Source: Deltaproteobacteria bacterium (GTDB lineage: Bacteria; Desulfobacterota; DSM-4660; Desulfatiglandales; HGW-15). Taken from it: 5,885 nucleotides of DNA. The DNA lies in NCBI GenBank assembly GCA_030671095.1, contig DAOVAK010000201.1, positions 1 through 5,885 on the forward strand, given 5' to 3'. The notes below the pieces were generated by a model. That model saw only the letters and a program-made list of their open reading frames with translations, was not told the DNA's origin and searched no databases. Made by a program: the position numbers and the translations under genes. Positions 1 through 4,376 of the stretch are shown here, piece by piece (within the stretch, counting starts at the first letter, position 1; every line of letters starts with the position of its first letter).

Positions 1-132
1 TATAAGAGACGAAGGAAATGTGAGACCGCTGATGTCAAAGTTTTCCGCAGCCCGCTGTGTTTGGGCCCCATAATAGGCCTCCTCAGGAACCAAGACCGTT
101 CCCATGGTATCTGTTTCTTCCCTGGATTTCAT
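1..132 (-). CDS. fumC: Class II fumarate hydratase, N-terminal fragment (runs off left edge)
   Basis: Only the first 44 codons are in the window. The visible protein has the N-terminal signature of the class II fumarase/aspartase superfamily: a D-T-M-G turn at residues 8-11, a V-P pair at 15-16, then [13 protein letters not shown] at 20-32 followed by ISG. The DTMG and GAQTQR forms favour fumarase (reversible hydration of fumarate to malate, cytoplasmic homotetramer) over aspartate ammonia-lyase, which usually has a different residue pattern here. Catalytic residues lie downstream and cannot be checked. Two in-frame ATGs exist, at 138 and 132. I chose 132 because GGAGGT at 144-139 sits 6 bases upstream of it but directly abuts the first one. 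The gene has the same orientation as the korAB operon but is separated from it by about 650 bases of repeats, so it may have its own promoter. Confidence 0.85.
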   Translation of the reverse strand, partial: MKSREETDTMGTVLVPEEAYYGAQTQRAAENFDISGLTFPSSLI

Positions 133-138
133 GATCAT

Positions 139-144
139 ACCTCC
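139..144 (-). promoter_or_regulatory. Ribosome binding site of fumC
   Basis: On the minus strand this reads GGAGGT, a near-perfect Shine-Dalgarno sequence, 6 bases before the ATG at 132-130. It decides the start: the other in-frame ATG (138-136) follows it with no spacer. Confidence 0.8.
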
Positions 145-186
145 AGTCTATAAAATTGTAATACTTTAGCCGTTTGAAAAGCCTCT

Positions 187-219
187 GGGCTAAGCGGCAT
201 TCTCTGGAGGGGCCAAAAA
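187..219 (+). repeat. Left core arm of the inverted repeat
   Basis: This 33-base arm ends in the block CTCTGGAGGGGCCAAAAA and is complementary to 378-410 with three mismatches. GGGGC at 209-213 can alternatively pair locally with GCCCC at 224-228, so the arm has two competing partners. Confidence 0.8.
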
Positions 220-377
220 ATTTGCCCCGTGCCTTTAAGTATGGCGCACAAAGCAAGGTACCCCTGAGGCCTTGTTCTGTCACGATTGAACTTGGCCTAG
301 TCTCTGTTTGGACGGCCTATGTGCGCAGGCGTCAGGGCAAGGGAGCCCCCGGAAGAAACCGTACACAGAGGGCCTGG

Positions 378-410
378 TTTTTGGCCCCTCCAGAGAACCC
401 CGCTCAGCCC
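378..410 (-). repeat. Right core arm of the inverted repeat
   Basis: This is the inverted copy of 187-219 (30 of 33). GGCCC at 383-387 can also pair locally with GGGCC at 370-374, giving the same type of small hairpin as the left copy but with partly different bases in the stem. Confidence 0.8.
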
Positions 411-456
411 GCCAAGAGTTTTTGCACGGTTGTTTGAAAAGGCTAAAATGTTACAT

Positions 457-485
457 AAAATTATTTTCCAAAGAACGTTTGTCAA
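457..485 (-). promoter_or_regulatory. Possible sigma70-type promoter directed toward fumC
   Basis: On the minus strand a perfect TTGACA lies at 485-480. The A/T-rich stretch AATAATTTTAT follows at 465-455. The -10 is not good at ideal spacing: TAATTT with a 16-base spacer matches only half of TATAAT, and TTTTAT matches four of six but with a 19-base spacer. If active, the transcript would run through the inverted repeat pair and give fumC a leader of roughly 320 bases. Weak evidence. Confidence 0.25.
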
Positions 486-576
486 CTGCTGTCCTTGTTC
501 CATTAAAGGGATAACTGATCTAAGGAACTCAATAAGACGCGGATTTCTCGAGCTCATATGAGAAACTTCGCAAGCT

Positions 577-692
577 CTGTCATTGCGAGTCTCGCCGACA
601 AGGCGAGGCGAAGCAATCTCGCATGACGGATTGCCTCTCGGCCGTGAGCTCGAGGCCGAACGGCTTCGTCGCTTCACTCGTCGCAATGACAG
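577..692. repeat. Palindromic REP/MITE-like repeat with CTGTCATTGCGA ends
   Basis: The ends CTGTCATTGCGA (577-588) and TCGCAATGACAG (681-692) are perfect 12-base inverted complements. Nested pairs follow: CGAAGC (609-614) with GCTTCG (663-668), GCAATC (613-618) with GATTGC (629-634), and TCGGCC (638-643) with GGCCGA (654-659). The end sequence and the internal AAGCAATCTC resemble, from memory, a short palindromic repeat scattered through intergenic regions of many bacterial genomes, including Desulfobacterota. No coding capacity. The RNA could fold into a long branched hairpin, which may protect or end the kor transcript. Confidence 0.75.
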
Positions 693-785
693 CCTTAACC
701 AACCTAAGAGTTAGTTGAGTATCGTTGATCTGATTGGGGCTTAATTATCAGAGGACCCTAGTATAAGGATAGACCTTCGTCTTTT

Positions 786-1586
786 TCAATCTTCTCGCCG
801 GTAGATTATGCCGACGCTGAATTCATCTTCAAGAACCCTATCCATGGCCTGCCTATAATCTGATGGGTCGTGTTCTTTGGGCAGTGGATGAATCCAACGC
901 TTGAGATGCTCCCAAGTTTTGAATTGCTTATCAAAGGTGACGCACGTTGTGTAAAGATGAAAGAAGGAAAATCCTTTATGCTGAATGCCCTCAATCAAGG
1001 CCTTTGTAATGGCTTCGGGATCACCTGCAAAAAGACGAGCAACAAATGAAGCCCCATAGGAAAGGGCTAAAAGAGTAGCATTGAGAGGTGTGTCCGTGCT
1101 GCCATAGGGGGAGGCTTTGGTTTTGAATCCCGTTGGAGAGCTGGGAGACGGCTGGCCTTTGGTGAGACCGTAGATAGAATTATCAAAGAGCAGGTAGTTG
1201 ACGTCCACATCCCTCCTGGAAATGTGAGGGAGATGCCCCCCTCCAATGGCCAAGCCGTCACCGTCTCCACCTACTGCAAACACGGTCAGCTTCGGATTTG
1301 CCATCTTCACGCCTGTGGAGACGGGCAGTGCCCGGCCATGGACCGTATGGAGTCCATAGGTGTTCGTAAAAAATGGGTAACGGCCAGCACACCCGATTCC
1401 TGAAACGGTCACCACCTCATGATGAGGAATCGCCAACTGTTGGATGGCGTTGTTCAGCCCCTGATGGATGCCGAAATATCCGCATCCTGGGCACCAAGTG
1501 GGAAGTTCTTCGGATCGCACGTCAAAGATCCGAGACTCTTCTATCTGCTTTACTTGTTTGGCGAGAACATGACCCGGTGTTTTCAT
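786..1586 (-). CDS. korB: 2-oxoacid:acceptor oxidoreductase, beta subunit (TPP and Fe-S binding)
   Basis: A 266-residue catalytic beta subunit of a 2-oxoacid:ferredoxin-type oxidoreductase (cytoplasmic). It binds thiamine diphosphate and a [4Fe-4S] cluster for CoA-dependent oxidative decarboxylation of a 2-oxoacid, or the reverse carboxylation. WCPGCG puts Cys at 32 and 35; further Cys at 66 (GIGC) and 215 (TTC) complete the four ligands expected in the family. The TPP/Mg motif begins with GDGD at 107-110 and reaches the conserved Asn 136 in FDNSIYGLTKGQ. The C-terminus is short, ending at GIIYRRED. The ATG overlaps the korA stop as ATGA (1586-1583), with GGAG at 1600-1597 inside korA, so translation is coupled. 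The substrate cannot be read from sequence: 2-oxoglutarate is favoured by the fused gamma-alpha partner and nearby fumC, but pyruvate or branched-chain 2-oxoacids remain possible. Confidence 0.93.
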   Translation of the reverse strand: MKTPGHVLAKQVKQIEESRIFDVRSEELPTWCPGCGYFGIHQGLNNAIQQLAIPHHEVVTVSGIGCAGRYPFFTNTYGLHTVHGRALPVSTGVKMANPKLTVFAVGGDGDGLAIGGGHLPHISRRDVDVNYLLFDNSIYGLTKGQPSPSSPTGFKTKASPYGSTDTPLNATLLALSYGASFVARLFAGDPEAITKALIEGIQHKGFSFFHLYTTCVTFDKQFKTWEHLKRWIHPLPKEHDPSDYRQAMDRVLEDEFSVGIIYRRED

Positions 1587-3358
1587 CGTTTCGTTTCTCC
1601 AATAATCTCTTCGATTTTTTCCAAGATGGCTGATACGGGAAAAGGAACTCCCGTTGTCCTATTCAACCGCAAAACATCTTTTCGGTGGAGGTGGCCAAGG
1701 AGGTTGGCGAGTTGCCCCTCGAAATTCAGTTCAGGGATAAGGACCTCCTCACATCTGTCCATGAAGTGACGAATGATATCTGCGTGATAAGGGGACAAGG
1801 AGGTGATCTTCAAAGCCCCCACCTTGAAGCCCTTTTCTTGAGACCTGTGCACGGCCTCCAAAGCCGAACCAAATGTGGAACCCCACGCGATGACCCCCAC
1901 GTCTAATTTACCTCCTGATGAAAATTCTACCGGCGCAGGGAGATCCATAAGAGCGCTACGTATTTTACGATGACGCTTTTCAGTCATCATCATGTGGTTT
2001 TCCGGGGAGTAGTTGGGGATTCCCCTCTCCGTGTGTTCGAGGCCGGTGGTGGAGAAGTTGTAGCCCTCCATGCCTGGAATGGAGCGAGGTGAAATGCCTG
2101 ATTCGGTTATCTCAAAACGTGTGTATTCCCCTTTTACAGCCTCGTCAGGATAAATATTCCAATCTGCCTTCTCTTTCTCTGAAGCATTGGGTAGGGGAAC
2201 ATTTTCAACCCGGTTATTCAGAAAGAAATCAGGGAGGACGACGACCGGGGTCTGGTATTTTTCGGTGAGCTGGAAACTCTTCAGGGTATAGGTGTAGCAT
2301 TCAGATACATTGGTGGGGGCGATGACGATACGCGGCGAATCTCCAGGCCCGCCGAACACAGCCGAATGCAGGTCTGATTGCTCTGTTTTGGTGGGAAGCC
2401 CGGTTGCTGGACCCCCTCTTTGGGCGTTGATGATCACCGCAGGGATTTCTGCCATGATGCCGTGGGTGATCAGCTCTGTCATGAGAGCGAAGCCAGGGCC
2501 TGATGTGGCGGTCATGGCCCTTTTCCCCGCAAAGAAGCTGCCCAACACCGCCCCTATTGACGAGATCTCATCCTCCATTTGTACCAGGCGCCCCCCCCTC
2601 TCCGGCAGGGCCTTTGCCAGATATTCCATGATCGGTGTGGCTGGCGTGATAGGATATCCGAAATAGAGCTCAAGCCCTGCGTCCAAAGCCGCTTGAGAGA
2701 TAGCTAAGTTTCCAGACAATAAGACCTTTTCCGGTCCTTCAATCTGCTCTGTACGCACAAAGATGTCCTTCGTTCTGTGTGCAAAGGTCTTAAGGGCATA
2801 CGCATAACCCGCTTCAAAACTCTTTAGGTTTGCCTCTGCAACCTTTTCTCCTTTGGGCATGAATTTTTTCTTGATGACCTCTCGAAAAGGCTCGGGAGGC
2901 ACACCAAAAACAGCGGCAAACCCTCCCAGTGCGGTAAGATTTCTTCCCCGCGCACTGCCGGCTGCCCCTGTGGCAAGATCGGCAAGCGGTATGCCGAATA
3001 GATCCGTCCCGGGCTCAACGTGGGATGCGATAGATCTTTCTTCTGGGATGTAGGAAGGAGGGTTATTGTCGAAAAACACGGCTGAATTTTCGGCCAGGAA
3101 TGGAATCCTTGACTGGGACTGTTCATCGTCGAGAGAGATGAGGACGTGAGTGCTGTCACTGAGGGCGAGCATCTCTTCATCTCCCACGCGGGATCGGGTT
3201 ACACAGCGACCAAAACCTCTGATCTCAGCCGGGTAGGAATCAAAAGCCAATATGGAAAACCCAGCCTTTGAAAAGGCCTCATTGAGGAGTCCACCCGCAG
3301 CGATGGTACCATCCCCGGACATACCGCATACTTCTATTGTCATATCAACTTTGGGCAT
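1583..3358 (-). CDS. korA: 2-oxoacid:acceptor oxidoreductase, fused gamma-alpha subunit
   Basis: A 591-residue fusion. Residues 1 to about 195 are the gamma domain, with a glycine-rich GMSGDGTIAAGG at 12-23 and FDSYPAEIRG at 39-48. Residues from about 208 on are the alpha part: YPITPAT at 235-241 (the family's YPITP substrate/TPP-site motif), MEDEISSIGA at 261-270, TSGPG at 285-289, RGGPATGLPTKTEQSDL at 314-330, and a C-terminal ELNFEGQL at 543-550. It pairs with the beta subunit to form the 2-oxoacid oxidoreductase. The gamma-alpha fusion is standard for KorAB-type enzymes, and the length is near that of relatives. The start at 3358 is preferred over an upstream in-frame ATG (3406) because the domain begins right after it, GGAG lies 7 bases upstream, and the earlier start would add 16 unrelated residues overlapping the previous gene. 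It begins one base after that gene's stop and overlaps korB by 4 bases. No delta ferredoxin subunit is seen beside it. Confidence 0.93.
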   Translation of the reverse strand: MPKVDMTIEVCGMSGDGTIAAGGLLNEAFSKAGFSILAFDSYPAEIRGFGRCVTRSRVGDEEMLALSDSTHVLISLDDEQSQSRIPFLAENSAVFFDNNPPSYIPEERSIASHVEPGTDLFGIPLADLATGAAGSARGRNLTALGGFAAVFGVPPEPFREVIKKKFMPKGEKVAEANLKSFEAGYAYALKTFAHRTKDIFVRTEQIEGPEKVLLSGNLAISQAALDAGLELYFGYPITPATPIMEYLAKALPERGGRLVQMEDEISSIGAVLGSFFAGKRAMTATSGPGFALMTELITHGIMAEIPAVIINAQRGGPATGLPTKTEQSDLHSAVFGGPGDSPRIVIAPTNVSECYTYTLKSFQLTEKYQTPVVVLPDFFLNNRVENVPLPNASEKEKADWNIYPDEAVKGEYTRFEITESGISPRSIPGMEGYNFSTTGLEHTERGIPNYSPENHMMMTEKRHRKIRSALMDLPAPVEFSSGGKLDVGVIAWGSTFGSALEAVHRSQEKGFKVGALKITSLSPYHADIIRHFMDRCEEVLIPELNFEGQLANLLGHLHRKDVLRLNRTTGVPFPVSAILEKIEEIIGETKR

Positions 3359-3359
3359 A

Positions 3360-4376
3360 TTAGAACTCCATCCACCATGAAATGTTGGCCCTAATAGCCT
3401 TGACAAAAAAAATGCTTTCAGGCTCCACGTCCGCTTGAACTTTTCCGCCTGCCATGTTTAAAGCGGCGATGCGGCCCAAGTTCACGGCATTATCATATCC
3501 AATGGAGACCCAGTAATCCCGGATTTCGGGGTGGTAGATCTCTGCGCAATCGCCCGCGGCGTATACCCCCTCAAAACCAGCATTCAAGTATTCATCCACG
3601 AGCACACCCCGTTCGATTTGGAGTCCTGAGCGGGCAAGAAACTTCACATCAGGGACGAGACCGAAGAAGGCGCCCACCATGCCCGCCTCAATTTTTCGAT
3701 CATCCACCTGCACCTGCAGAGAATACTCGGAGCGGCGGACAATGCCTTTCAGTTTACGACAAGCCAGGACCTTCACCCCTTTCTGGGTGAGTTGGTGGGC
3801 TGCCTGTTCATAGATCTCTTTGTTGTATCGGACGGGCCAGAAGGCGTCTTCATCAAGGATAAAGCTCACTTTTTTGCCAAGATGGAGCAACGCCTTTGCC
3901 ACAGCAAAAGAGGTGAGATCCCCTCCAATAATCAAAACGGATTCCACTTTATCCAGTTTTTGGATCCAGCGCCTGGCGTCCGCTATCGTTTTGAGGGTGA
4001 ACATAATGTGCTCATAGGGTAGCAGAGGTTCCGGAATCCTCGGCCTTCCTCCCACGGCCAGAATCAGGCCACTAAAGCGGATGACTTCCTTGTGATCCAG
4101 CGTAATTTCCTTTCTCGCAAAGTTCACGTCGACCACTTTCTGCCCAAGTCGCAGCTTGATGCCCTTGGATTTATAAAAGTCCAGAGGAGAGACGTAGAGT
4201 TTATCTTCAGAGACCTTCCCAACAACGTACTCAGGGAGAAGGTTGGGTTTGTAACACCCTGCACTCTCCTTATCGATCATGGTGATGCGAGCATCAGGGA
4301 CCTTTTCTCTCAGCGTGATTGCGGCCTGGTTACCAGCCGGTCCATTTCCAATGATGACGAAATGCTCTTGCGCCAT
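3360..4376 (-). CDS. FAD-dependent pyridine nucleotide-disulfide oxidoreductase family protein
   Basis: A 338-residue, probably cytoplasmic flavoprotein. Residues 7-15 (FVIIGNGPA) begin the FAD Rossmann motif GxGPAG. KPNLLPEYVVGK at 44-55 resembles the NirB/rubredoxin-reductase-like branch. ILAVGGRPR (105-113) is the usual ATG-type strand. AAGDCAEI at 273-280 is the second FAD-contacting GD motif. The second dinucleotide fold at 147-157 reads VLIIGGDLTSF, where the family has GGG-x-x-G/A: an Asp and a Ser replace two glycines, so NAD(P)H binding may be altered or lost. No CxxxxC redox disulfide is present, and it is shorter than typical relatives, apparently lacking most of the C-terminal dimer domain. 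The start at 4376 (TAATG overlap with the previous gene, AGGGGG at 4390-4385) is preferred to an ATG at 4478. It sits directly before korAB, suggesting a flavin partner for that enzyme, perhaps comparable to the flavoprotein subunit of NADP-reducing 2-oxoglutarate oxidoreductases. Confidence 0.85.
   Translation of the reverse strand: MAQEHFVIIGNGPAGNQAAITLREKVPDARITMIDKESAGCYKPNLLPEYVVGKVSEDKLYVSPLDFYKSKGIKLRLGQKVVDVNFARKEITLDHKEVIRFSGLILAVGGRPRIPEPLLPYEHIMFTLKTIADARRWIQKLDKVESVLIIGGDLTSFAVAKALLHLGKKVSFILDEDAFWPVRYNKEIYEQAAHQLTQKGVKVLACRKLKGIVRRSEYSLQVQVDDRKIEAGMVGAFFGLVPDVKFLARSGLQIERGVLVDEYLNAGFEGVYAAGDCAEIYHPEIRDYWVSIGYDNAVNLGRIAALNMAGGKVQADVEPESIFFVKAIRANISWWMEF
3366..3369 (-). promoter_or_regulatory. 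Ribosome binding site of korA
   Basis: Minus-strand GGAG lies inside the last codons of the preceding gene, 7 bases before the ATG at 3358-3356. It supports the short start over the ATG at 3406. Confidence 0.65.

Larger units (their letters stand above)
149..463. repeat. Inverted pair of a diverged repeat (MITE-like or structured leader)
   Basis: Two related segments face each other. The outer arms are 157-171 and 441-455 (13 of 15 bases complementary; weaker similarity out to 149 and 463). The core arms are 187-219 and 378-410 (30 of 33, including a perfect 20-base block, 200-219 with 378-397). Inner arms 244-250 and 320-326 match perfectly over 7 bases. The spacing between blocks differs on the two sides (15 against 30 bases between outer and core arms), so these look like diverged copies of one repeat rather than one clean hairpin. 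Each copy also holds a small local hairpin around GGGGCC followed by an A-run. No transposase is present. It could be a non-autonomous mobile element or a structured RNA upstream of fumC. I do not recognise the family. Confidence 0.7.
133..785. other. Non-coding intergenic region between korB and fumC, filled with repeats
   Basis: About 650 bases with no convincing gene on either strand. The longest open frames here are low-complexity translations of inverted repeats and lack family resemblance. The content, left to right, is the fumC leader with a TACAAT (-10-like, minus strand, 160-155) that lacks a good -35; an inverted pair of a diverged repeat (149-463); a TTGACA box on the minus strand (485-480); a stretch with no assigned feature (486-576); a palindromic REP/MITE-like unit (577-692); and the korB 3' flank (693-785). 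No clear intrinsic terminator (stem plus T-run) is visible after korB. The long palindrome at 577-692 could stop or stabilise the operon transcript. Confidence 0.75.

Noticed and set aside
174..686. Several open frames on both strands of the intergenic region, two sharing an FGPSRE-like string
   Set aside because: The shared string is the translation of the inverted DNA repeat. There is no plausible start context or family resemblance.
517..730. Possible terminal inverted repeats (517-532 with 715-730) bounding a larger element around the palindrome
   Set aside because: Only 12 of 16 bases match and the spacing to the inner palindrome is asymmetric; chance cannot be excluded.
729..752. TCTGAT/ATCAGA hairpin as a terminator for the kor operon
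   Set aside because: A six-pair stem with a 12-base loop and no T-run; too weak.
133..785. CRISPR array or tRNA/rRNA gene in the gap
   Set aside because: The repeats are inverted pairs rather than evenly spaced direct repeats, and no tRNA cloverleaf or rRNA-like sequence is visible.
3359..3406. Upstream ATG that would lengthen KorA by 16 residues
   Set aside because: The added residues have no family similarity, overlap the previous gene, and the ATG at 3358 has a well-spaced GGAG.
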